A stretch of 23,013 nucleotides of DNA from Candidatus Auribacterota bacterium (GTDB lineage: Bacteria; Auribacterota; JAFGBW01), in the NCBI GenBank assembly GCA_016932965.1, contig JAFGBW010000255.1, forward strand, positions 1-23,013. Reading direction: 5' to 3'. Every line of letters begins with the position of its first letter. The first letter of the stretch is position 1. Below, in pieces: positions 7,633 to 15,231 of the stretch. The notes beneath the pieces are model-generated. The model was given only the letters and a program-made list of their open reading frames with translations, had not been told where the DNA came from and did no database searches. Both the position numbers and the translations under genes were made by a program.

Positions 7633-8457
7633 ATGGAAAGCATCTTATCAGGCATGAAACACCATGATGAATCTATTCTGTCTTTTGTGTGCCGAATCAG
7701 GCTTTTTATTGCTGTGATAGGATGGCTGGTATTATACCATGGTCTGCTTTTTGCCCGGGATATCGGGGAGCTTTTAAATCAGCTTCAAAATAACATGGAG
7801 ATCACAACCGACGTCAGGGCGCTTGTGCTATTGACTCAGCAAAAGGCTGAACAGGGGACCAAGGTCATTGGGATGGAATATTACAGGAGGGACAGGGATG
7901 ATTCGTTTTTAATCGTCATGACGGCTCCGGAATCCGACAAGGGGAACGGTTATTTAAGAGTCGGGGATAATTTCTGGATGTATCGGAAAAATACGCGCAC
8001 TTTTCAGCATATCAACCGTGATGAAAGCATAGGAGGAAGCGACGCCAAAGCGGATGATTTTGAGAAACGCAAACTCACGGAATTGTATGAGGGAGCCAAA
8101 GATATTTCCGGCTGTGAAATATTATCCGAGACCCTGTTGGGAAAAATTCCTGTCTATCGATTTGAGGTCAAGGCCAAGGTAAACGACGTGGATTATCCGA
8201 AGAAAATCTACTGGATACGCAGAGATAACTATCTTCCTTTAAAAGAACAGTCCTATTCACTTTCCGGAACGCTCATGCAGACAGCCTATTTCAGAAAATA
8301 CACGATGGTCAAAGACAAATATGTCCCTATTGAGCAGCTTTTTATTGATGAATTTGAAAAGGGGAATAAAACCCTTGTTGAAATATCGGGTATTTCCATC
8401 GAGAAGCTCCAGGATTCCATTTTTACTAAAGCGTATCTGGAAAACCTGAGTAAATAA
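7633..8457 (+). CDS. Outer membrane lipoprotein-sorting protein, LolA-like (TP_0789-type family)
   Basis: Exported protein of 274 aa with a LolA-like fold, annotated in this family as outer-membrane lipoprotein-sorting protein; it is presumed to bind lipid or lipoprotein in the periplasm. Residues 22-41 form a hydrophobic signal segment ending LLFA, with the mature part starting near RDIGELL. The body matches the family: RALVLLTQQKAEQGTKVIGMEYYRRD, then a hydrophobic-binding strand pattern with GYLRVGDNFWMYRKNTRTF, then SDAKADDFEKRKLTELYEG, and KIYWIRRDNYLPLKEQSYS. GGAAG lies 8 nt before ATG 7633; an internal ATG at 7654 is possible. Homologues usually neighbour an outer-membrane barrel and an ABC or RND exporter. 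The barrel gene follows here, but no exporter is present. The pair is separated by 640 nt holding repeat copy D. Confidence 0.82.
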   Translation: MESILSGMKHHDESILSFVCRIRLFIAVIGWLVLYHGLLFARDIGELLNQLQNNMEITTDVRALVLLTQQKAEQGTKVIGMEYYRRDRDDSFLIVMTAPESDKGNGYLRVGDNFWMYRKNTRTFQHINRDESIGGSDAKADDFEKRKLTELYEGAKDISGCEILSETLLGKIPVYRFEVKAKVNDVDYPKKIYWIRRDNYLPLKEQSYSLSGTLMQTAYFRKYTMVKDKYVPIEQLFIDEFEKGNKTLVEISGISIEKLQDSIFTKAYLENLSK

Positions 8458-8664
8458 TGATTGAGAATTGAGAATTAAAAAATCGACAATTCAGAAAGAA
8501 CGCCTTCGGTGTTTTGTCTCGGATGATAAAATTATCCGGCTGCCTTGCAGACTTATTATTTCGTAGCGTAACGAAGATCGCGACCGATAGGGGGAGTCAC
8601 GTTAGGGATGGAGGCCAGAGGCAGGAACAGTTTTCGATCCTTAGTTTTAAAAATATTGTGCAAA
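8458..8664. other. Intergenic segment before repeat copy D
   Basis: No gene seen. It starts with a short tandem phrase GATTGAGAATTGAGAATT (8461-8478), of the same kind as AATTAAGAATTAAGAATTGA at 14018-14037. Around 8565-8625 is CGTAGCGTAACGAAGATCGC, then AGTCACGTTAGGGATGGAGG, with a TAACG/CGTTA pairing. It resembles a GGATGG-bearing segment inside copy E (13963-14012), so it may be another exchangeable piece of the same repeat system. Confidence 0.4.
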
Positions 8665-8980
8665 TTAATCAATCCGGTAAACCACCGGCACAGCCTTTGG
8701 ACTGGCAAAGTTTGACAGATACGGAAGTATTTATAATTTATTTCATCACTCCACGCGGAGAGCACGGAGAAAGCAGGTGAAACGCCTGTAATTTGAGATT
8801 TGAAATTTGTCATCTGAGAGTCATCATGCCTTCAAGGCATGATGACTAAATCTGTGTCCTCCGTTGTGAAAAAAAACAATAATAAAATATAATCAACGAT
8901 CATGCCGCTTTGAGTGGTTCACAAGAGAGGCTTATAGCAGATAATAATTTCAAGCCACCGGCTCTGCCGGTAGTATTTGA
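8665..8980 (+). repeat. Dispersed composite repeat, copy D (full length)
   Basis: The left module has AATCCGGTAAACCACCGGCA (8671-8690), TTTGGACTGGCAAAGTTTGA (8696-8715), TTGACA (8712-8717), a nearby TATAAT (8732-8737) and TTTCATCACTCCACGCGGAG (8741-8760). The interior holds a perfect 14-bp inverted repeat with a 1-nt centre at 8819-8847. The right module has TGTCCTCCGTTGTGAAAAA (8855-8873), TATAAT (8888-8893), GATCATGCCGCTTTGAGTGG (8899-8918), TTCACA, a strong ACCGGC-TCT-GCCGGT hairpin (about 8957-8971) and GTATTTGA (8973-8980). It lies between the LolA-like and beta-barrel genes. Confidence 0.8.
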
Positions 8981-9097
8981 CTCGACAGAAAAGAAGATAA
9001 ACGTGAGCAAAAAATAAACCGGACAGTAGTAAATGCATATAAAGAATATTTTTTTAATTCTGAATTTTCAATTATAATCAGGTGAATCTGCGCATTC

Positions 9098-10441
9098 ATG
9101 GATGGAATCAAAAAAATGAAATTGGTTCTCAACAGATTTATGATCATAGAGACAGGACTTTCTTTTTTTCTGCTTTCCTTTTGCTTTGCAGACGGACAAG
9201 TGGATGAGGATGCCATGTTTTCCGACACCCAGACCGTGGTGGATAATGCAAAAATCCTTTCTGTATTTCCAGCATCAGAAGAAGGCAAAATCAGTTTCGG
9301 AATTTCAGGTGACATAAACGGCGGCACGGATTTCACCCTGATGCGCGAAGAAGACGATAATGAATTGGAATTATTTTTATTGGGAAACGTGTTTCTGGAT
9401 GGAAGACTTTCAAATGGTTATAAGGCGTTTGGCAATGTTGAGAGCCGGTATTTTTCCCGAAATGGGGAATGGAACATAGCCGCTCGGGAACTATTTTTTG
9501 ACCTGCATTATGAAAATAAAATCTATTTCCGGATTGGAAAACAGGTTCTTCAATGGGGGCGGTGTTATCTTTGGAATCCTACGGATCTGATCAATGCGGA
9601 AAAGCTGACTTTTGAAAAAAGAATCGGCTATCGCGATGGTGTTTACGGCCTGCGTATTCATCAGCCTTTTGGAACGGAATGGAACTGGTATGCTTTCATT
9701 CATACGGGAAAGAGGGTTGAATCCGATGAAATAGCCGGGGCTTTCAAATTGGAAACGCTCATAGGGAATACGGAATTTTCAGTTTCAGTCTGGGATAAAA
9801 AGCATGCGCAGACGGTTTACGGGGCGGATTTTTCAACGCGTATTTGTAAAATAGACGTCTCGGGAGAAATCAGTACGTCGCATGGTTGGAATGCGGACAT
9901 GATGGAAGAAAAAAACGGGATATTATTCATAGAGAAAAAAGATGACGGATGGTTTACCCGGGCCAGTCTTAATCTGGGAAAGCAGTTTGACTTTAATGAT
10001 CAAAACGACAAAATATCCGTTGCCGGGGAATATTTTTATAATCAAGCGGGGTATGGAGAAAATATTTTCAGGGATAAAAAGATGTATCTCTATCAGACCC
10101 CGGTAATGGTGGAGAGCATGCCCATTTCTGTTTATTCCGGGGATAAAAAAACTTTTTTTTTATTAAACCATCTCTTTGAGATGAATTATTACAGCAGACA
10201 TTACGGTGCCCTGTTCATTTCAGTCAAAGAATTTTTCACCAGCTCTCATACGCTGAATCTCAATTGTCTAAGTAATCTGGATGACGGTTCCGCTATGATA
10301 TCCTTGGGATTGGACTACATCAACATCAACGACTGGAATATGAGTTTAATCTATTATTGCTATGCCGGGCCTTCTGATTGCGAATATACTTTTTTGCGTC
10401 CGGCAGGAATGATGCATCTGGTGATAGGAGTCAAATTTTAG
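9098..10441 (+). CDS. Outer-membrane beta-barrel protein, LolA-associated type
   Basis: Exported 447-aa protein. The signal sequence has KLVLNR as n-region, then IIETGLSFFLLSFCFA, with likely cleavage before DGQVDED. The mature part has the alternating polar/hydrophobic strands of a barrel and ends in VIGVKF; a C-terminal Phe is the usual recognition end for BAM-dependent insertion. The segment YFRIGKQVLQWGRCYLWNPTD (about 147-167) is of the GRQ..WG..WNPTD type found in barrels that accompany LolA-like proteins and exporters. I do not recognise a named family with certainty. The start is ATG 9098, or ATG 9116 (MKLVLNR), which has GGA at good distance and gives a cleaner signal peptide. Paired with the upstream LolA-like gene; probably transports or assembles a lipid or envelope component. 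Confidence 0.75.
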   Translation: MDGIKKMKLVLNRFMIIETGLSFFLLSFCFADGQVDEDAMFSDTQTVVDNAKILSVFPASEEGKISFGISGDINGGTDFTLMREEDDNELELFLLGNVFLDGRLSNGYKAFGNVESRYFSRNGEWNIAARELFFDLHYENKIYFRIGKQVLQWGRCYLWNPTDLINAEKLTFEKRIGYRDGVYGLRIHQPFGTEWNWYAFIHTGKRVESDEIAGAFKLETLIGNTEFSVSVWDKKHAQTVYGADFSTRICKIDVSGEISTSHGWNADMMEEKNGILFIEKKDDGWFTRASLNLGKQFDFNDQNDKISVAGEYFYNQAGYGENIFRDKKMYLYQTPVMVESMPISVYSGDKKTFFLLNHLFEMNYYSRHYGALFISVKEFFTSSHTLNLNCLSNLDDGSAMISLGLDYININDWNMSLIYYCYAGPSDCEYTFLRPAGMMHLVIGVKF

Positions 10442-10875
10442 GCAGACCTGATTGTCTTGGTTCTAATACCAAGTTATCTTTAAGAATAAAAAGATTAGAA
10501 ACCACGACTCAAAACAGGATGCCCGCAGTCACAATACACGAAAACATGATTTTTTCAAAGTTGAACTGTAAAACAACTATGGCAGCAAGGCAGCCGAATG
10601 ATTTTATGATCCAATGCAAAATGCCGAAGGCGATCCTTTTGAATTTTCGATTCTCAATTCTTTATTAAATTATTTTGATGCTAATATTGATGGAAAAGAT
10701 TAGGCTTTATTGCATGACATAACCGGAAGAAGCAAACCCGCTCCTGTTAGCCTCTTCCGTTTCCAGGTCAGAATGATTTACATCTGAATCTTATCATGGT
10801 ACAGAGATAGCAATACCATGAGATGAAAAAGGCTAGAATCGTTGGATTATATCGAGGAACTTTCACTGATTATCC
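10442..10875. other. 434-nt intergenic region with small inverted repeats
   Basis: No coding region is supported. There is an 8-bp inverted repeat TCATGGTA/TACCATGA with a 12-nt loop (10794-10801 with 10814-10821), and a 7-bp one CGGAAGA/TCTTCCG (about 10724-10759). Neither is followed by a T-run, so neither looks like a terminator. Near 10640-10668 is TTTTCGATTCTCAATTCTTT, the reverse-complement type of the short phrase seen in the composite repeats, but without the repeat modules. I do not recognise a riboswitch. The region probably contains the promoter of the 987-aa gene. Confidence 0.4.
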
Positions 10876-13839
10876 ATGAAGAACCATATTTGCATTCTTA
10901 AAAAGATGTCCAGACAAGGGAGTCTGGTCCCCTTATGCTGGTTGATGCTCATCATGTCGCTTTATTCCCAGGACGATCAGCAAACTCGTTCTTTTCCGTC
11001 TTCTCAGTCATCGGAAATTCAAGCATCGGAAATTCAAGCCGTTACGTTGAAGCGGGAAAAAATTGATGAACAAATACTGAATCATTTCCTGAAGCAACTG
11101 GCCAGCGCCGCGTTTGGAAACTACGGGAGCAGTATTATGACTGATTCAGCGGCGTTCGATGTATTTTATCGCAATTATAATTACAATCCCGAAAGGCTGA
11201 TCAAGGAAATCCCTCTTGTAGAAACTCAGTCTATCGTCAGCATTGTCAAGGCAACACTTGCCAAGCTGCAGCCTCATTCTTTTTCTTCGATTTTGACATC
11301 AGCAGGAGATTATTTTCTCTATTGCAAAACAATCCGGGGCCCTAGGATTTTGACTCTCACCAGGCATCGTTTTTCAGAAACTTTTTATGAGGAAGAGTAC
11401 GAGGGCTGGTATTTATCTGTTCTTTCTCCGGAAATATTCACAAAAAATCTTCTACTGAACGTTGTTTATTTTGACGCGGTCAGAGATAACCACTATTTTA
11501 TTCAGGATCTTATCGGAGGCATGTCGGTTCTTGAATCGTCGTATTATGCAGGATTCAGTGAGTTAAACAGGCTTTTTTTCGAGACAACACCCCTCTCAGG
11601 ATATGATGTGGCCAGCATCACCCAGGAAAACCGGTATTTTCCGGAGCGTCATACATGCCAGAGGCAGCTGAATTTTTTATCTCTTCCTGTTGTTCAATAC
11701 ACGGTTTTGAATAATGAGTTCAAAGATTATTATTTCATGGTGGAAGAGCCATCCATTTTAGATAGCTTAAAAATCTTTTTGGAAAAATATGCCCATTCTT
11801 CCAAAGGATCCAGCGCTGTTTACTCGCAATTGAATACGTTTATCTCCTGTATCCAGGCACACTCGTTTGATCAGAAAACGTTTATGCCTGATCTTCAGGA
11901 TCTTTTTGAAGAATTGAATTATTCCATCAATTATGACGCCATCGGGCAGAATAAAAAAGACGAGGTTTTTCATCATCTGAAAATTTTTCTTTTCAGCAAC
12001 GGCATTGCCGACATGAATGAATTGAAAACCGATAAGGCCTTTATCGAAAAAATCATTGAGAAATTTTTTGTTTTGGGGACCACGTATTTTTACCGTTGCT
12101 GGAGCAACATAGCCCCTTTTGAGAACTATCTCGATGCCATTAAAGAAAAGGCTGAAAAGCAGGACAGGCCGGTTAAACTGAAGGTCTTCGCCTGTTCAAC
12201 CGGAGAAGAGGTCCTCACTTATGCCTTCACACTGATAGACAAGGGCATCACCCGTTTCACCATATTGGGTTCCGATATCAACGCAAAATTCATAGAGACT
12301 GCTCAAACCATGACGTATTCAAGAGAGAGTTTCGAGCGTCTGCCTGAAGGGATCAGAAGACATATTCTTAGAAAATATTTCAGTAAAACTCCCGATGGCT
12401 ATGAAATAAAAGATAAGGATTTTTTTTCAAAAAGAGTTTTCTACAAAGTGCTGGATATCACCCATCCTCTTCCCCGGGATTTGCCTGAAGAAATAGCCCC
12501 TCCTTACGATTTGATTTCCTGTCAGAATATATTTTTGTATTTGAATCCGGATATCGTTCCCGACCTGTATCATTCCATATTGAAAATGCTCGCGGATCAG
12601 GGACTGTACATTCTGGTTGATAAATATTGCGACCATTATTCTTTGGAAAAAAGAATTCGTCCTGTCCGGAAACTGTTTCATATCAATAAATATATGGTTC
12701 AGGTTCATTCTAAGAATTATCCGCAACTTGCGTTGATTTCGAAGCTGAAAAAAATCAACAAGGATGATTATTCTTTTGAATCCTTGAGACAATATGACGA
12801 AATATCCGGCATGTCCGCAGACGAGAAAAAAGCATGGTATTCCAGCCTGCTGAAAATGCCCGGGAACCGGGAAATGCTGATTTTATTGGCCAGCCGTAAC
12901 TTGATCAATTCCCAGTCATACCAGGAGGCAGATCAGTTGCTTCATGATGGGATTTATCAGTATCCGTATCTCCTTGATAATTACATTTATTTGAAGGAAG
13001 TCCAAAAAAAATTGAATCATCCGAAAGAGGCTGAATACTTAAGGCTGATCATCAGTGCGATAAACTTGATTTATAATTTCGAAAGGACTGAATCCATTTC
13101 GCAATTTCTATCTTTTTTCAAACAAGCTTTGGAACTGCAACCGGATGAGTTATTAGGATACTACAGCCTGGGATATCAATTGCTGCGTCATGCCATTAAG
13201 TTGAAACAAGAAAATGCCTTTTTAGTGGATTATGAGCTTTTTTTAAATCAGGCATTTAAAAATTTATCTTATGTACAGAAAAAAGATCCAAAAAATGTTT
13301 ACGTAGGGCGAGGCATCGCGGAAATTGCCCTGACGTTATACCCATATTATATCAGAGAACAGAACCATGATATAGCTGACAGGCTCATATATAATGCTTT
13401 GGTTCATTATGAGTCCATTGCGAGAAACAGCACTAATTTTTCAGTTCTTTACAATTTGGGTCAGCTTCAGCTTAGAATGGGAGCGTCATATTTATCCTAT
13501 CAGCTTTCTGAAAAAGCTTATGATATTGTTTTAAGGGCCTTGACTTCAATGGACAAAGCTTTGACCAATTCAAAAAATATCACTTACATTTATTTATACC
13601 GATATCATGTGGATTATGCCGAATTATGGCTTAATTTATATAAAATCCTCAAAAAATTGCCTTTGATAAAAAGGGAATTATCACCGGCAATCTGTCTCGG
13701 AAACGCCATGAAAAGCATTGATAAAGCCTTGATGTATAATTCAGTCTATGGGATAGAGGCTATTGAAATGAGGAACCAGATTTTAATGGAAAGTGCATCA
13801 TTAAAAGAGGATTTCGAGAAAACGTTCAATTGTGAATAG
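10876..13839 (+). CDS. CheR-like methyltransferase with N-terminal hydrophobic segment and TPR-type C-terminus
   Basis: Large 987-aa protein. Residues 1-31 resemble a signal sequence or anchor (KK, then LVPLCWLMLIMSLYS), followed by a Gln/Ser-rich linker with the repeat SEIQA. Residues 60-340 match nothing I know. Residues 340-610 form a CheR-type SAM methyltransferase: a helical lead-in ending GTTYFYRCW (401-409, counterpart of TTFFRD), motif I ACSTGEE (439-445), acidic Asp-467 in GSDI, and SCQNIFLYL (548-556, counterpart of CRNVLIYF). Chemotaxis CheR methylates receptor glutamates; here several consensus positions differ (GEEP to GEEV, CRN to CQN). Residues 640-980 are helical repeats of TPR type. 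No CheB, receptor or other chemotaxis gene is nearby, so its target may be another protein. The start could be ATG 10876 or ATG 10906; both keep the hydrophobic segment. Confidence 0.75.
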   Translation: MKNHICILKKMSRQGSLVPLCWLMLIMSLYSQDDQQTRSFPSSQSSEIQASEIQAVTLKREKIDEQILNHFLKQLASAAFGNYGSSIMTDSAAFDVFYRNYNYNPERLIKEIPLVETQSIVSIVKATLAKLQPHSFSSILTSAGDYFLYCKTIRGPRILTLTRHRFSETFYEEEYEGWYLSVLSPEIFTKNLLLNVVYFDAVRDNHYFIQDLIGGMSVLESSYYAGFSELNRLFFETTPLSGYDVASITQENRYFPERHTCQRQLNFLSLPVVQYTVLNNEFKDYYFMVEEPSILDSLKIFLEKYAHSSKGSSAVYSQLNTFISCIQAHSFDQKTFMPDLQDLFEELNYSINYDAIGQNKKDEVFHHLKIFLFSNGIADMNELKTDKAFIEKIIEKFFVLGTTYFYRCWSNIAPFENYLDAIKEKAEKQDRPVKLKVFACSTGEEVLTYAFTLIDKGITRFTILGSDINAKFIETAQTMTYSRESFERLPEGIRRHILRKYFSKTPDGYEIKDKDFFSKRVFYKVLDITHPLPRDLPEEIAPPYDLISCQNIFLYLNPDIVPDLYHSILKMLADQGLYILVDKYCDHYSLEKRIRPVRKLFHINKYMVQVHSKNYPQLALISKLKKINKDDYSFESLRQYDEISGMSADEKKAWYSSLLKMPGNREMLILLASRNLINSQSYQEADQLLHDGIYQYPYLLDNYIYLKEVQKKLNHPKEAEYLRLIISAINLIYNFERTESISQFLSFFKQALELQPDELLGYYSLGYQLLRHAIKLKQENAFLVDYELFLNQAFKNLSYVQKKDPKNVYVGRGIAEIALTLYPYYIREQNHDIADRLIYNALVHYESIARNSTNFSVLYNLGQLQLRMGASYLSYQLSEKAYDIVLRALTSMDKALTNSKNITYIYLYRYHVDYAELWLNLYKILKKLPLIKRELSPAICLGNAMKSIDKALMYNSVYGIEAIEMRNQILMESASLKEDFEKTFNCE
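11009..11038 (+). repeat. In-frame 15-bp tandem duplication
   Basis: CATCGGAAATTCAAG occurs twice without any gap (11009-11023 and 11024-11038), giving SSEIQASEIQA in the linker of the CheR-like protein. The copies are identical, so the duplication is recent or kept by slippage. Being a multiple of three, copy-number change would not shift the frame. Confidence 0.9.
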
Positions 13840-13840
13840 G

Positions 13841-14175
13841 ATCAATTAATCCGAGAAACCACCGCAAGAGGATTTGGACTGGCAAAGTTTGACAATTCCG
13901 GAAATTTGAAAAAGAAATAATTTCACCACGGAGGACACGGAGGGGAGAAGGAATTGAGACTCGAAGCCAGGACGGCGAAGTCGCTCGTAAGAGCAAGGCC
14001 TGGATGGCCGTAGTCCAATTAAGAATTAAGAATTGAGAATGGGGAGGGGAATACGCGGATTCCTGGAATTTGAGATTCATCATGCCTTAAGGCATGATGA
14101 CGGACTCCGTGCTTTTTGTGAATTTTGTGGTTTAAGAAAATAAGAAAGATATCCGATCGTTCGAGTTGATTCTCA
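13841..14175 (+). repeat. Dispersed composite repeat, copy E (full length, diverged right half)
   Basis: Starts directly after the stop of the CheR-like gene (13839) and fills the gap to the convergent rnz gene. The left module is the best preserved: AATCCGAGAAACCACCG (13848 on), TTTGGACTGGCAAAGTTTGA (13873-13892), CAATTCCGGAAATTTG and TTTCACCACGGAGGACACGG (13921-13940). The interior holds GCCAGGACGGCGAAGTCGC and GGCCTGGATGGCC (13964-14010), tandem AATTAAG phrases and a perfect 24-nt palindrome (14077-14100), whose sequence is shared with copy D. The right module is decayed: CTCCGTG (14105-14111), TTTTGTGGTTT, GATCGTTCGAGTTGATTCTC (14155-14174), without TATAAT. No further feature in 14176-14223. 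Confidence 0.75.
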
Positions 14176-14223
14176 TGTGCTGGCGCATATTCGGACAATT
14201 CAATTCAATATTTCGCAGGCGGA

Positions 14224-15231
14224 TCATGGTATAACCTGCCAATGGGGAGGGAATCTCGTATTCGGATGAATGGACTGGGCATCTTTGAGCATTTCCAGAC
14301 GGTCTTTTTGATGGTAGCGGTCAGAAATATGAAAGAGAGTTAGCCTGTCCACATGGGCTTCTTTTGCCAGGGAGGCGGCTTCCGTGACGGTGATGTGATA
14401 ATTTTTTTTTGCCAGTTCGATCTCTGAATCCCGGTAGCTGCATTCCATGACCACTTCATCCGCTTTCTCAAGGAAGGGAATCAATTTAGAATGATTTTTT
14501 TCATTCAGGATGAAATCAGTCACGTAAGCGATTTTCCCCCCTTTTTTCATTTCCAATAATTTTTTTCTCAGCATGCCGATGGAATAATCCTTGCCTTCGA
14601 TTGCCAGTATGGTGTCGTCCGGAAGCGCGTTATTTTTTAAATCCGCGCACCATTTTCCCGCTTTCAATCCCATGGTTTCCATGATGTCGGTATTGATATT
14701 GATTCTATTTGTTTCTGAAACCAGATAAGCAATGGAATCAATCTTATGATCCAGAATCACGCAATCCACTGTGTAGTCCGGATGTTCGATGATTCGTCCG
14801 GTGAATTTCTGAGATGGAAAAGGATGTTTTTTGCTGAAACTCTCCCGGCAGAAAAAACTGGCGCAATGGATCTCATTTGACATGATTTGATGCACACGCA
14901 TTTCACCCTGTTTATTTTCAACTAAATTCCAGGCGAAACTGCGGAAACGGCAGGACATCATGAAAATGAAATCAGAAGGCCCCCATATTTCAAACGGCCT
15001 TGGTCTGGAATAAAGATGGCGAAAAATCCCGTCAAAACCGCAAAGATGATCCATGTGGCAGTGAGAGAGAAAAAGATGATCGATTTCCTGTATCAATCCT
15101 TTTCCAATCGAATATAAGCAAGCCTCCCCGCAATCCATGAGAAAATGATAAACGTTTTGTCCAGTGTCCAGGCGCGTAAACATGGCATTATCATTTCCGG
15201 GAGACCCGAGAACTTTGATTTCAAGTGGCAT
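14224..15231 (-). CDS. rnz: Ribonuclease Z (tRNA 3'-processing endonuclease)
   Basis: Metallo-beta-lactamase-fold endoribonuclease that cuts the 3' trailer of tRNA precursors; needed where CCA is not encoded, as for the tRNA-Arg here. From ATG 15231 the product is 335 aa (family about 300-330). The Zn-binding motif is HCHMDH at 57-62 in FLSHCHMDHLCGFDG, with GSPGNDNA near the N-terminus. The distal motifs are in order: YVTDF, EVVMECSYRD, KKNYHITVTEAASLAKEA (the HsT..EAA motif) and LFHISDRY. The frame is open for 49 codons upstream, but these lie inside rsmI, and MPLEIKVLGS is the usual N-terminus, so 15231 is the start. It overlaps the rsmI stop by 11 nt, so translation is coupled to rsmI. 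Confidence 0.88.
   Translation of the reverse strand: MPLEIKVLGSPGNDNAMFTRLDTGQNVYHFLMDCGEACLYSIGKGLIQEIDHLFLSHCHMDHLCGFDGIFRHLYSRPRPFEIWGPSDFIFMMSCRFRSFAWNLVENKQGEMRVHQIMSNEIHCASFFCRESFSKKHPFPSQKFTGRIIEHPDYTVDCVILDHKIDSIAYLVSETNRININTDIMETMGLKAGKWCADLKNNALPDDTILAIEGKDYSIGMLRKKLLEMKKGGKIAYVTDFILNEKNHSKLIPFLEKADEVVMECSYRDSEIELAKKNYHITVTEAASLAKEAHVDRLTLFHISDRYHQKDRLEMLKDAQSIHPNTRFPPHWQVIP

Noticed and set aside
10378-10668. A 96-aa plus-strand frame after the beta-barrel gene
   Set aside because: It starts inside the barrel gene in another frame, has no family resemblance and runs into low-complexity intergenic DNA.
10720-10760. Possible riboswitch before the CheR-like gene
   Set aside because: The hairpin and GCAAACCCGC piece do not match the conserved core of any riboswitch class I know, including c-di-GMP.
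8556-14083. Two minus-strand frames (8556-8813 and 13826-14083) with similar peptides (QTLPVQRLCRWFTGLI and QTLPVQILLRWFLGLI)
   Set aside because: The similarity follows from the nucleotide repeat (left modules of copies D and E). There is no ribosome-binding site, and copies B and C do not keep the frame.
1487-14175. CRISPR array
   Set aside because: The repeats are few, long, diverged and kilobases apart, with no regular spacing and no cas genes.
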